Source of the DNA: Flavobacterium hydatis
GTDB taxonomy: Bacteria; Bacteroidota; Bacteroidia; Flavobacteriales; Flavobacteriaceae
Reading direction: 5' to 3'
Length of the DNA stretch: 64,000 nt
Assembly (NCBI RefSeq): GCF_000737695.1
Contig: NZ_JPRM01000029.1
Span: forward strand, 1 to 64,000
Under the pieces are notes generated by a model. That model worked only from the letters and a program-made list of their open reading frames with translations. It was not told the DNA's origin and did no database searches. Made by a program: the position numbers and the translations under genes. Of the stretch, positions 28,501 to 36,598 are shown in pieces (the stretch's first letter is position 1; every line of letters starts with the position of its first letter).

Positions 28501-30430
28501 TGCTCAGCTTGACGCCTCAGGGAATGCAACTATAACGACTACGGATATCGATAATGGTTCTAGTGATGCTTGCGGAATCGATACAATGCTACTCGATAAA
28601 ACTACTTTTGATTGTACTAATATTGGAGCAAATACAGTGACACTTACTGTAAAAGATAAAAACGAAAATTCAGCTACAGGAACGGCAACAGTAACTGTCG
28701 AGGATAAAATAGCTCCAAATGTTATAACCAAAAATATAAGTATTCAGCTAGATGCTACAGGAAATGCAAGTATAACGACTGGCGATATCGATAACGGTTC
28801 TAGCGATGCTTGCGGAATCGATACAATCCTACTTGATAAAACTACCTTTGACTGTACTAACATTGGAGTAAATACCGTAACACTTACCGTAAAAGATAAA
28901 AACGGAAATTCAGCCAGTAAAACGGCAACAGTAACTATCGAGGATAAAATAGTTCCAAATGTTATGACAAAAAATATAATTGCTCAGCTTGATGCCACAG
29001 GAAATGCAATTATAACAGCAGCTCAAATAAATAATGGTTCTAATGATGCTTGCGGAATCTATACAATGATTCTTGATAAAACAACTTTTGATTGTACTAA
29101 TATTGGAGCTAATACCGTAACACTTACTATAAAAGATAAAAATGGAAATTCAGCGACTGGAATAGCTGTAGTTACTGTAAAGGATTTGATTGCCCCAAAT
29201 GTTATAATACAAAATATAACTGTCCAGCTAGATGCTACAGGAAACGCAGCAATAATTCCAGCGCTGATTAATAATGGTTCTAATGATGCTTGTGGTATCG
29301 ATATGTTGGTACTCGATAAAACAGCTTTTACTTGTAGTGATATTGGAACAAATACCGTAACACTAACTGTTACAGATTTTAATAGAAATTCGGCGTCTGG
29401 AACTGCTGTAGTTACTGTAGAAGACAAAATGATTCCAAATGTAATAACACAAGATATTACAGTACAGCTCAATGTAACAGGAAATGTTACAATTACTGCC
29501 AATCAAATTAACAATGGCTCTACAGATAATTGCGCTATTGATAAAATAATGTTAGATAAAACAACTTTTGATTGTACTAATATTGGAGCAAATACAGTAA
29601 AACTTACTGTAATAGATAAATCAGGAAATAGCGGTTCAGCTACAGCAATAGTAACAATTCCGCCTATTCCAGAGCCAACATTCCTAAGTCTTACACAAGA
29701 ATTTTGTTTAATAGATGCACCCACAATAAGAGATATTGAAGTATCTGATAAGACAAATGTAAAATGGTTTATTGATGCTACATCTACTCAAAGTCTTTCA
29801 TTAAACACAAACATAACTAGCGGAAAATATTATGCCGCTACAAATTATGGTAATTGTTATAGTAATCGTATTCCGGTTGCAATTATTGTTAAAGACGCAT
29901 TAGCTCCTACAGGTAATAATATACAGTATATATGCAAAGAAAAAGAAGCAACAATTACAGATCTTATTACAAATGAACAAGAAGTATTATGGTACGGAAC
30001 TGCTACTGGAGGCGCTCCGTTATCATCGACTACAATCCTCGAAGATAAACATAAATATTACGCATCATACATAGGAGCAGAATGCGAAAGTTCAAAAAGG
30101 CTAGAAGTGGAGGTCATTATTCGTTATTGTGATGTTGTTGTCTATAACGGAATTTCTGCCAATGGCGACGGAAAAAATGATTCCTTTTTTGTTGAAGGAG
30201 CAACAACTTTTCCAGACAATAAACTAGAAATTTTTAATAGTTGGGGAAGTTTAGTCTACGAAAGTAGTCGTTACGGGCAAGACGATAATCTATTTAAAGG
30301 ATTTGGTAATAAAGGATTAGGAAACGGCAATGGTTTGTTGCCATTCGGGACATATTATTATGTATTTAGCTTTACAAATCATGATAATAAGCGCATTACA
30401 AAAACAGGCTTTTTGCACTTAAATCCTTAA
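25583..30430 (+). CDS. T9SS-secreted repeat adhesin with type B C-terminal domain
   Basis: 1615 aa. A signal peptide ends near residue 30 (NKASAQK). Residues ~31-300 are an unassigned beta-rich domain. Two SprB-type repeats lie at ~408-560 (SCNGKNDGTASVTTTGGTP, SPGNYVVTVTD). Ten 80-aa HYR-like repeats follow (~562-1358), each with ITV.LDATGN, a CG/DC cysteine pair and EDKI.P linkers. Ig-like segments come next, then a type B CTD (~1515-1615: NGISANGDGKNDSFFVEG, FNSWGSLVYE, PFGTYYYVF, KTGFLHLN). Such CTDs direct export through the T9SS and need a PorP/SprF partner, which is the next gene. Likely a cell-surface adhesin used in attachment or gliding. Confidence 0.9.
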   Translation: MKKKYFDNVISKHSYIAICMFFILLNKASAQKVLDNDILRFGTGTENSVNPGGNLQQPFYYNPTTSLWAKLTYDNYPFDNAYYIGGDGSNEWNTNGSSSINATLTAQTVDDSQFIITTSPKGYGTIVSKGNITINGSLLEVENTYTLEEKSSFIIINVKIKNIGTAPVTNVRFWSGTKDDFIGINDRPEKTRGNIVGEAFVPLTASTDRAKALKLYSGEEGVIIFSNSNRANTIIQSCCQWSNVIYQNPNTSVISSGVTDGSYGFFVRLNDLAVGESDEFKWYYAAGKVVVLEEIIKDIANASGVVTDIKYTSANFNTLSQTNVTGYYVVVPAGSQAPTIAEIKSGVNYGGVNIVASGSSALVANIPKSYPITGLTINTAYDFYFVTEDGGSSYSTIFNSPFATPDLLKLTVASESNVSCNGKNDGTASVTTTGGTPTYSYSWSPSGGNSATATNLSPGNYVVTVTDINNETATQDFTITEPDELIATIDSQINADCSTHANGEATIAVTGGTGIYTYSWNTTPVQTTATATGLLPGGYIVTVTDEKLCSTTESVTIIVDDKIDPTVVTQNITVGLDATGNATITADDIDNGSSDNCGIDTMLLDKTTFDCTNIGVNIVTLTVTDVNGNSASKRATVTVEDKIAPNAITQNITVGLDTTGNVTINATQIDNGSYDNCGIDTMELDKTTFDCTNIGANTVRFTVIDKNGNLASKTATVTIEDKIDPNVITKNITLGLDATGNATITTTDIDNGSSDACGINTMLLDKTTFDCTNIGVNTVRLTVTDKNGNSASQTATVTIEDKIAPIAMTKNITVPLDATGNVTINATQIDNGSYDNCGIDTMELDKTSFDCNNIGTNAVIFIVKDKSGNTTARMTTVTIEDKIIPNVITKNITVQLDATGNVAINTAQIDKGSNDNCGIATMVLDKTTFDCTNIGPNTITVTVTDFNRNSATGTAVVTVEDKIDPNVITKNIIAQLDASGNATITTTDIDNGSSDACGIDTMLLDKTTFDCTNIGANTVTLTVKDKNENSATGTATVTVEDKIAPNVITKNISIQLDATGNASITTGDIDNGSSDACGIDTILLDKTTFDCTNIGVNTVTLTVKDKNGNSASKTATVTIEDKIVPNVMTKNIIAQLDATGNAIITAAQINNGSNDACGIYTMILDKTTFDCTNIGANTVTLTIKDKNGNSATGIAVVTVKDLIAPNVIIQNITVQLDATGNAAIIPALINNGSNDACGIDMLVLDKTAFTCSDIGTNTVTLTVTDFNRNSASGTAVVTVEDKMIPNVITQDITVQLNVTGNVTITANQINNGSTDNCAIDKIMLDKTTFDCTNIGANTVKLTVIDKSGNSGSATAIVTIPPIPEPTFLSLTQEFCLIDAPTIRDIEVSDKTNVKWFIDATSTQSLSLNTNITSGKYYAATNYGNCYSNRIPVAIIVKDALAPTGNNIQYICKEKEATITDLITNEQEVLWYGTATGGAPLSSTTILEDKHKYYASYIGAECESSKRLEVEVIIRYCDVVVYNGISANGDGKNDSFFVEGATTFPDNKLEIFNSWGSLVYESSRYGQDDNLFKGFGNKGLGNGNGLLPFGTYYYVFSFTNHDNKRITKTGFLHLNP
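27266..29660 (+). repeat. Ten tandem 240-bp repeats inside the adhesin gene
   Basis: Successive units begin about every 240 bp (27266, 27506, 27746 and so on), each coding for 80 residues, with no insertion or deletion between units. Identity between units is high at the DNA level, especially around GATTGTACTAATATTGGA, so recombination could change copy number. Confidence 0.9.
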
Positions 30431-30452
30431 TATATTTAAACCTAACAAACAA

Positions 30453-31391
30453 ATGAAACTCAATTATATACTAGCTCTGGCATTTATATTTACATTTTTT
30501 TCTGCCAGAGCCCAACAAGATGCTCAGTTCTCAGATTATAAATTAAACATGTCGAGTTTTAATCCCGCTTTTGCTGGTTTCTTTGACGGAAGCGTATTGC
30601 TAATACACCGAACACAATTTGCAGGATTTGATGGAGCTCCCGAAAGTTTGAATTTAAACGTTAATATCCCGCTTACAATGAATATGGGGGCAGGACTTAA
30701 CGTATCTAGTGAAAAATTAGGAGTAACCGAAGAACTAATTGTAACAGGAGATTATTCGTATACTATTTTTACAGATGAGATAAATATGCTTTCATTTGGT
30801 TTAAAAGCGGGTTTTAATATGCTTAATGTAGATTATACACGGCTCGATGTACAAAACAATAATGATTTAAGTTTTGAAAACAATATCGAAAACAGAATAT
30901 CTCCAAGAATAGGAGTTGGTTTTTTATTTAATACACCCAATTGGTATATCGGATTATCTACGCCCAATTTTATTAAAGAAAGTTATGATCCTACAATAGT
31001 AGGAATAGCGGTAACAAAACCACAAATTTATTTTACAACAGGATATCAAACTGCATTAACACATGAATTATTATTTAAACCTTCAATACTAGCGAAAGAA
31101 GTTCAGGGATCGCCATTGGCAATAGATTTTGCTCTTAATTTTGAGTTTAAAGAAAAGTTTAGATTTGGGGCTTCCTACCGTTTAAACTCGGCTGTAACTG
31201 GTATAATAGGAGTTAATTTGCTACAAGATTTTCAGGCAGGATATGCGTATGATCATAACATAAACGGATTAGGAAAGTACGCCCCGTCATCACATCAATT
31301 TTATTTAAAATATACATTCAAGCAGTCTAAAAACATGCGTAGAGAATGTGGTTGTAGTTTTACAGATCCAGTAAATAATTTAGGATTTTAA
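30453..31391 (+). CDS. PorP/SprF family protein, partner of the adhesin
   Basis: 312 aa. The signal peptide ends at ~21 (SARAQQ) and is followed by DAQFSDYKLNMSSFNPAFAGF, the PorP/SprF hallmark. The rest is barrel-type strands such as GVGFLFNTPNWYIGLSTPNFI. The C-terminal tail holds two Cys (RRECGCSF). The gene starts 22 bp after the adhesin stop, so the two form an operon. SprF in F. johnsoniae is needed for SprB, a type B CTD adhesin, to reach the surface; the same job is inferred here for the 1615-aa adhesin. Confidence 0.9.
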   Translation: MKLNYILALAFIFTFFSARAQQDAQFSDYKLNMSSFNPAFAGFFDGSVLLIHRTQFAGFDGAPESLNLNVNIPLTMNMGAGLNVSSEKLGVTEELIVTGDYSYTIFTDEINMLSFGLKAGFNMLNVDYTRLDVQNNNDLSFENNIENRISPRIGVGFLFNTPNWYIGLSTPNFIKESYDPTIVGIAVTKPQIYFTTGYQTALTHELLFKPSILAKEVQGSPLAIDFALNFEFKEKFRFGASYRLNSAVTGIIGVNLLQDFQAGYAYDHNINGLGKYAPSSHQFYLKYTFKQSKNMRRECGCSFTDPVNNLGF

Positions 31392-31443
31392 AACGTATTG
31401 ATCTAAAATAGAAATGTAATAATAGCCAGAAAGAATCTAGTAT

Positions 31444-31472
31444 AAAGCCCAATCCTCAAATTGGGCTTTTTT
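31444..31472 (+). terminator. Rho-independent terminator after the adhesin/PorP operon
   Basis: Perfect 10-bp stem AAAGCCCAAT / ATTGGGCTTT (31444-31453 with 31460-31469), short loop and a run of six T. It lies 53 bp after the PorP/SprF stop. Confidence 0.9.
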
Positions 31473-31567
31473 GTGAACTTTACAAATAGTATTAAAGCAA
31501 AATTTGATTAATAAGAATTATAGTAATTTTTATATAATTTATTTTTAGTAGGCATGAATCTTTTTTT

Positions 31568-31575
31568 TAGCTTTG
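31568..31575 (+). promoter_or_regulatory. -7 box (TAGCTTTG) of the first AraC regulator gene
   Basis: A perfect TAnnTTTG sits 36 bp upstream of the ATG at 31612 and after the terminator at 31444. It is the only good box in the gap. The -33 region is AT-rich without a clear TTTG. Confidence 0.6.
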
Positions 31576-31611
31576 TTTGCAGAATAATTATTTATAAAAC
31601 AGAAATAAATT

Positions 31612-32664
31612 ATGGATACTAGCAAAGAACTTTTATTCTTTTTTAGTGCTTTGGGAGCTTTCAACGGGATTATACTTGGAATTTACTTCTTCTTTTTTAC
31701 AAAGAAAAAGTACTTCGGGAATTATTTTCTAGGAGCACTTTTATTAGCATTAAGCATAAGAATTGCTAAATCTGTATTTATACATTTTGATCCAACTTTG
31801 CCTAAAGTATACCTTCAGATAGGACTTTCGGCATGTTTTTTTATAGGTCCGTTTTTATATTATTTTCTAAAAGCCTCGGTTAAAGAAATTCACGTAATGC
31901 CCAAATCCTGGAAATTCATACTTGTTTTCTGGGCCGTACTTATTGTAACTGTAGGGGTATTATACCCTTATAATGACTACCCAAAACTTTGGAGAAATTA
32001 TTTTGTAGAGCTTATTTATTTTCAGTGGTTTGTATATATAGTTTTTGCAGGTTTTACAATTAAAGATGTACTTAAAAAGATTGTAAGCAGAAAACAAAAA
32101 GCAAATCCAGCCGAAATGTGGTTCGGGATGATTTTCCTTGGCAATACCTTGCTTTTTATCTTCTATTTTCTGGCATTAATTAATACTCCACACGTCTCTT
32201 ATTTAAGCGGTTCTTTAATTTTTTCATTTATACTGTATATAATAATTTCTATACTTTTATACCGAAAAAAGACAGACGATTTATTCTTGCTTAATGCTCC
32301 AAAATATTCGGGCAAAAAAATAGATTCAGCCGAGGAAACAAGCTTGTTGAAAAAGCTGGAAAATGTAATGATAGAAAAAGAATTATACAAAAATCCGAAC
32401 CTAACCTTACAAGATTTATCTAAAGAAATAAATAGTACAAGCCATCAATTATCTCAATTCTTAAACAATAATCTGGGAAAGAATTTTACCAGTTACGTTA
32501 ATGAATTCAGGATAAACGAAGCTTGCAAAATTATAATATCCAATGATAAACTTACCATAGAATCTATTGGTTATGATGTAGGATTTAATTCTAAATCAAC
32601 ATTCTTTGCAGCATTTAAAAAACATACCGGAACAACGCCTTTAAACTATCAATTACAAGCCTAA
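31612..32664 (+). CDS. Membrane-bound AraC-family regulator (copy 1)
   Basis: 350 aa. Residues ~1-215 contain about seven membrane segments (LLFFFSALGAFNGIILGIYFFFF, FFIGPFLYYFLKA, and others). Residues ~245-345 form an AraC HTH pair: NLTLQDLSKEINSTSHQLSQFLNNNLGKNFTSYVNEFRI and TIESIGYDVGFNSKSTFFAAFKKHTGTTPLNYQ. This is a one-component regulator that senses at the membrane and binds DNA from there. It is 48 bp ahead of a close paralogue, so the two likely come from a tandem duplication. Targets are unknown. Confidence 0.88.
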   Translation: MDTSKELLFFFSALGAFNGIILGIYFFFFTKKKYFGNYFLGALLLALSIRIAKSVFIHFDPTLPKVYLQIGLSACFFIGPFLYYFLKASVKEIHVMPKSWKFILVFWAVLIVTVGVLYPYNDYPKLWRNYFVELIYFQWFVYIVFAGFTIKDVLKKIVSRKQKANPAEMWFGMIFLGNTLLFIFYFLALINTPHVSYLSGSLIFSFILYIIISILLYRKKTDDLFLLNAPKYSGKKIDSAEETSLLKKLENVMIEKELYKNPNLTLQDLSKEINSTSHQLSQFLNNNLGKNFTSYVNEFRINEACKIIISNDKLTIESIGYDVGFNSKSTFFAAFKKHTGTTPLNYQLQA

Positions 32665-32712
32665 TAAGATTGAATTTAGTACTATTTTTCAAAGAATAAC
32701 TAAACGTAAATT

Positions 32713-33777
32713 ATGAGTATTGGCAAAGAAATTTTATTCTTTTTTGGAGCTTTAGGCGCTTTCAACGCAATCATTCTTAGTTTGTATTTCTTCTTTTTTA
32801 CAAAGAAAAAATATTTAACTAATTATTTTCTAGGAGCATTGTTATTAGCCTTGAGCGTAAGAATAACTATTACCGTTTTTGTATATTTTAATAATGCTTT
32901 GCCCAAAACGTATCTACAAATTGGTCTTTCGGCCTGTTTATTAATTGGCCCTTTTTTGTATTATCTTCTTAAATCAGGAATTCAAGGTAATACAACTATT
33001 TCTAAATTATGGAAATGGAATCTTGTAACATGGCTTACCATTTTATTCGCCGGAGGTCTTTTATTTTCTTATGAAAATTATCCTGTTTTATGGAATGATT
33101 ATTTAGTCGCAATTATTTTCTTTCAATGGTTTCTTTACCTTGTTTTATCAGGTTATGTAAGCAGAGCTATTCTATCGAAAATGATTAGCAAAAACAGTAA
33201 AGCTAATGCTGCGGAAACATGGTACGGCATAATTTATCTTGGTAATGCAATTGTATTTCTTTTCTATTTTCTTGGTTTTATCGGAGTTTCGTTTGTTTCT
33301 TGTATTACAGGATCGGTATCGTTTTCATTTATTTTATATCTGATAATTTTTATCCTTTTATACCGAAATAAGACAGACGATTTATTCTTGCTCAGCTCTC
33401 CAAAATATACAAGTAAAAAAATAGATTCTGCCGAAGAATTAGTTTTATTGGGAAAATTAGAAAATGTAATGGTAGAAAAAGAATTATATAAAAATCCAAA
33501 CCTTACATTACAAGAATTATCCAAAGAAATAAATAGTACAAGCCATCAGTTGTCACAATTTTTAAATAACAATCTAGGGAAGAACTTTACCAGTTTTGTT
33601 AATGAATTTAGGATAAACGAAGCGTGCAAAATTATCACTTCCAGCAATAAACTGACTCTAGAATCTATTGGTTATGATGTAGGATTTAATTCTAAATCAA
33701 CTTTCTTTACAGCATTTAAAAAACATACAGGAACAACACCTTTAAACTATCAATTGCAAGCTGCTTCATTAGCTTAA
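32713..33777 (+). CDS. Membrane-bound AraC-family regulator (copy 2)
   Basis: 354 aa with the same architecture as its neighbour: about seven membrane segments (~1-215), then an AraC HTH pair (~245-345) that is nearly identical (QLSQFLNNNLGKNFTS, EFRINEACKII, GYDVGFNSKSTFF). The membrane half is more diverged (FLYYLLKSGIQGNTTISKLW), as expected if the two copies sense different signals yet bind similar DNA. Probably co-transcribed with copy 1. Confidence 0.88.
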   Translation: MSIGKEILFFFGALGAFNAIILSLYFFFFTKKKYLTNYFLGALLLALSVRITITVFVYFNNALPKTYLQIGLSACLLIGPFLYYLLKSGIQGNTTISKLWKWNLVTWLTILFAGGLLFSYENYPVLWNDYLVAIIFFQWFLYLVLSGYVSRAILSKMISKNSKANAAETWYGIIYLGNAIVFLFYFLGFIGVSFVSCITGSVSFSFILYLIIFILLYRNKTDDLFLLSSPKYTSKKIDSAEELVLLGKLENVMVEKELYKNPNLTLQELSKEINSTSHQLSQFLNNNLGKNFTSFVNEFRINEACKIITSSNKLTLESIGYDVGFNSKSTFFTAFKKHTGTTPLNYQLQAASLA

Positions 33778-33845
33778 TCTTATTCCTGCAAGTTCCGAAC
33801 TAAGGGTGTAAAGAACTTTAGTTTTACACAAAACAATCTCAAACT

Positions 33846-33946
33846 TGTCATTTCGACGTAGGAGAAATCTCCGCGAGAAGCTCGCCAATTTTGGGCAAAA
33901 CTGTTAGTTAATTTCTTGTGGAGATTTCTCCTACGTCGAAATGACA
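33846..33946. repeat. REP-like element with perfect 27-bp inverted arms
   Basis: Arms 33846-33872 and 33920-33946 are exact reverse complements (TGTCATTTCGACGTAGGAGA then AATCTCC), with a 47-nt loop that itself contains GCGAGAAGCTCGC. This lies in the 378-bp gap between the second AraC gene and the outer-membrane barrel gene. The rest of the gap shows no gene. It may also terminate the AraC transcript. Confidence 0.8.
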
Positions 33947-34155
33947 GTATTGTGTTTAATCTTAGCTTTTCTAAAAGAAAAAGCTCAAAAAAATACCTAA
34001 CTGGTTTTATCTCTAAGATTCAGGGCTGTTAGGACAGTAAAATAGAGTATAGATTTATAAATTCGTACTCCTAATTTCTTATTGAATTACCTCATACCGC
34101 GATTTACAGTAGACTTTTGTACTTATAAAAAGTCAAATCTTAATCGCAAAATTTT

Positions 34156-36555
34156 ATGAGAATACTAATCTTAGTTTTCATTTACATCTATTGTTTACTT
34201 ATATCTTCTGTATCTGTACAAGGACAATCGATACAAATTCTATCAGGAAAAGTTGTTAATCATAACAATGAACCTATGATGGGAAATATCTCCTTGTTAT
34301 CTGTTCGTGATTCGACTCTAATTAAACAGCATGATTTTTTGGATGGTATTTTTCAATTTTCAAATATCAATCAAAAGGAAGTATTGGTAAAACTTACTTC
34401 TGTAGAATTTGCCGACACATTTCACCGTATTACTTATGACGGAAAAGAAAATATAAATTTGGGTACCATACGTGTTAAAGAAAATAACAATCAGTTAAAT
34501 GAAGTTGTTATAAAAAATCAAGCTTCATTGTTAAAATATAAACCTAATGGATCTATTGAGGTAAGCGTAGCTAATACATTACTTTCCACCAGTAGTTCGG
34601 TAAATGAATTATTAGACAGAGTTCCTAATGTTATAGTTTCCGAAGGTCAAATTAGTGTTTTAGGAAAAGGTGAAGCAATCATTTATTTAAACGGAATTTT
34701 AATTAGTAACGAACGTTTTGCAGCAATTCCTGTTTCGCAAATTGCAAAGATTGAAGTTATTTCTAATCCTTCTGCCAAGTATGATGCCGAAGGAAAAGCA
34801 GTAATTAATATCATTACAAAGAAAAATATGGAAAGCGGAATCATGGGAACAGCGAGCCAGCAAATTACAGTTTCGGAATTTGCAGGAACGAGTACAAATA
34901 CACTGCTGGATTTTAATTATAATAAAAACAAGTGGTCTTTTATAGGTAATTATGGATTACAATTAGGGAAAGGCAGGGAACTTTTATACACAACCAGAAC
35001 AAGACCTGATCCTACTGAATATATGAAATCTGAGCTTACGACAGATTGGAGACGTAGATTTAATAACTATTCTAATTTTGGATTTGGGCTACAATATACC
35101 TTTTCTGAATCAAATTATATTTCGTTTGAATATAGTGGAAATGTTGATGATTTGGGTGGAGTAGTAGCCAATAAAAATTCGATTACAACTAATAGCAGTA
35201 CTAATTTTTATACCACAGATGTTGATAGAAACGATGTTCGACTCAATCAGTTTGTAAACTTAAATTATAATGCAATTACCGATCCCAGAGGATCATCGTT
35301 ATTTATTGGAATGCAATTTTCTAATTACAATGGTTTTACAAGAGATTTTATGGATGAAAATGGTTTGGTTAATAGCATAAATACAGAGCGATATTTAAAA
35401 AATAATGCAGACAATACTATTAATATTATAAATACTCAAGCTGATTATTCTAAAAAAATAAGCGAAGAAACAAAGCTAGAAGCTGGTGCAAAAGTAAGTT
35501 ATGCTACAATTAAGACAAGTTCTGATTTCTTGATATCTGATGACAGAAATTCTGAATTTGAATTAGACGGAGATCTTTCGAGTGATTTTAAATATGAAGA
35601 AAAAATAGGAGCAGCGTATATAAATTACAGTAGTTCGCTAGGAGAAAAATTTAATTATTCTTTGGGCGCTCGAGGCGAATGGACCAATTATGAATTAAAT
35701 ACAACTGCAGGAGGTAATCAGAAATTTAAGAAGAACTATGCCGACATTTTCCCTAATTTATTATTGAATATGCCTCTTTCGGACGAATTAAAGTTACATG
35801 CATCTTTTGTGTCAAGAATAACAAGACCAAGATATCAGGGACTTAATCCGTATGTTATTTATCAAGATCCATTTACAACCATAGAAGGAAATCCTCACCT
35901 AAAACCTGAAAGAACATACGCTTTTGAAATTGGTGCTACATATAAAAAGTATGATTTTAAAGTAGGCTATATGTATAAAATAGATCCTATATCAGGAGCT
36001 GCTTTGCGTGGTAATAATCCTAACAGTTATATTTTGAGATCATTAAATTTAGAAAAAGAAGATAGTTATTTTGCATCGATATCAAGATCATTTTCAAACA
36101 AATGGTGGAGTTCGACCAATACAGTAAGTATGAGTTACACAAAATCTGTAGACAACTCTTATGAATTTACACTAGGAGCTACAAAACCTCAGATTTACCT
36201 GTATACTAATAACACATTTACAATTCCTAATATGTTCAAAATTCAATTACTTGCTTGGTATTTGGGAGACAAAAGCTACGGATTGAGAGACGAAAATAGT
36301 CGCTCGACAGTGACAGTTGGAATCGAAAGAAACTTTTTAAATAATGCATTAAAACTAAATTTTTCTGCCAATGATATTTTTCGTGGATTTAATGCTTCGG
36401 GAAATTATACAGTAGGACAAACGGAGATTTATTACCACAGAACCTATACAACAAATTACTTTAAACTGATTGCAACATATAGTTTTGGAAATTCTAAAAA
36501 AACAGATTACAAGAAAAAAGAAGTGGAACAAACTGAAAACAGCAGAGCAAGATAA
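34156..36555 (+). CDS. TonB-dependent-receptor-like outer membrane beta-barrel protein
   Basis: 799 aa. A signal peptide ends ~23 (SSVSVQGQS). Residues ~28-110 form a carboxypeptidase-regulatory-like domain (LSGKVVNHNNEPM, TIRVKENNNQLNEVVIKN). Residues ~120-225 are a plug-like segment (NELLDRVPNVIVSEG, IAKIEVISNPSAKYDAEGKAVINIITKKN). From ~230 to the end are barrel strands, matching the outer membrane beta-barrel family (OMP_b-brl_3). No obvious TonB box was seen. Likely ligand uptake or surface function; ligand unknown. A terminator follows directly. Confidence 0.85.
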   Translation: MRILILVFIYIYCLLISSVSVQGQSIQILSGKVVNHNNEPMMGNISLLSVRDSTLIKQHDFLDGIFQFSNINQKEVLVKLTSVEFADTFHRITYDGKENINLGTIRVKENNNQLNEVVIKNQASLLKYKPNGSIEVSVANTLLSTSSSVNELLDRVPNVIVSEGQISVLGKGEAIIYLNGILISNERFAAIPVSQIAKIEVISNPSAKYDAEGKAVINIITKKNMESGIMGTASQQITVSEFAGTSTNTLLDFNYNKNKWSFIGNYGLQLGKGRELLYTTRTRPDPTEYMKSELTTDWRRRFNNYSNFGFGLQYTFSESNYISFEYSGNVDDLGGVVANKNSITTNSSTNFYTTDVDRNDVRLNQFVNLNYNAITDPRGSSLFIGMQFSNYNGFTRDFMDENGLVNSINTERYLKNNADNTINIINTQADYSKKISEETKLEAGAKVSYATIKTSSDFLISDDRNSEFELDGDLSSDFKYEEKIGAAYINYSSSLGEKFNYSLGARGEWTNYELNTTAGGNQKFKKNYADIFPNLLLNMPLSDELKLHASFVSRITRPRYQGLNPYVIYQDPFTTIEGNPHLKPERTYAFEIGATYKKYDFKVGYMYKIDPISGAALRGNNPNSYILRSLNLEKEDSYFASISRSFSNKWWSSTNTVSMSYTKSVDNSYEFTLGATKPQIYLYTNNTFTIPNMFKIQLLAWYLGDKSYGLRDENSRSTVTVGIERNFLNNALKLNFSANDIFRGFNASGNYTVGQTEIYYHRTYTTNYFKLIATYSFGNSKKTDYKKKEVEQTENSRAR

Positions 36556-36561
36556 AATTTT

Positions 36562-36595
36562 AAAACAGCCTTAGATTTAATTCTAAGGCTGTTTT
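36562..36595. terminator. Bidirectional terminator between convergent genes
   Basis: Perfect 14-bp stem (36562-36575 with 36582-36595) flanked by A and T runs, with six loop bases. It lies in the 43-bp gap between the barrel gene and the MFS gene and can serve both strands. Confidence 0.9.
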
Positions 36596-36598
36596 GTA

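Noticed and set aside
27196..29724. Long open frames on the minus strand across the adhesin repeats
   Set aside because: They repeat with the 240-bp period and mirror the plus-strand coding bias; no starts, motifs or independent features support them.
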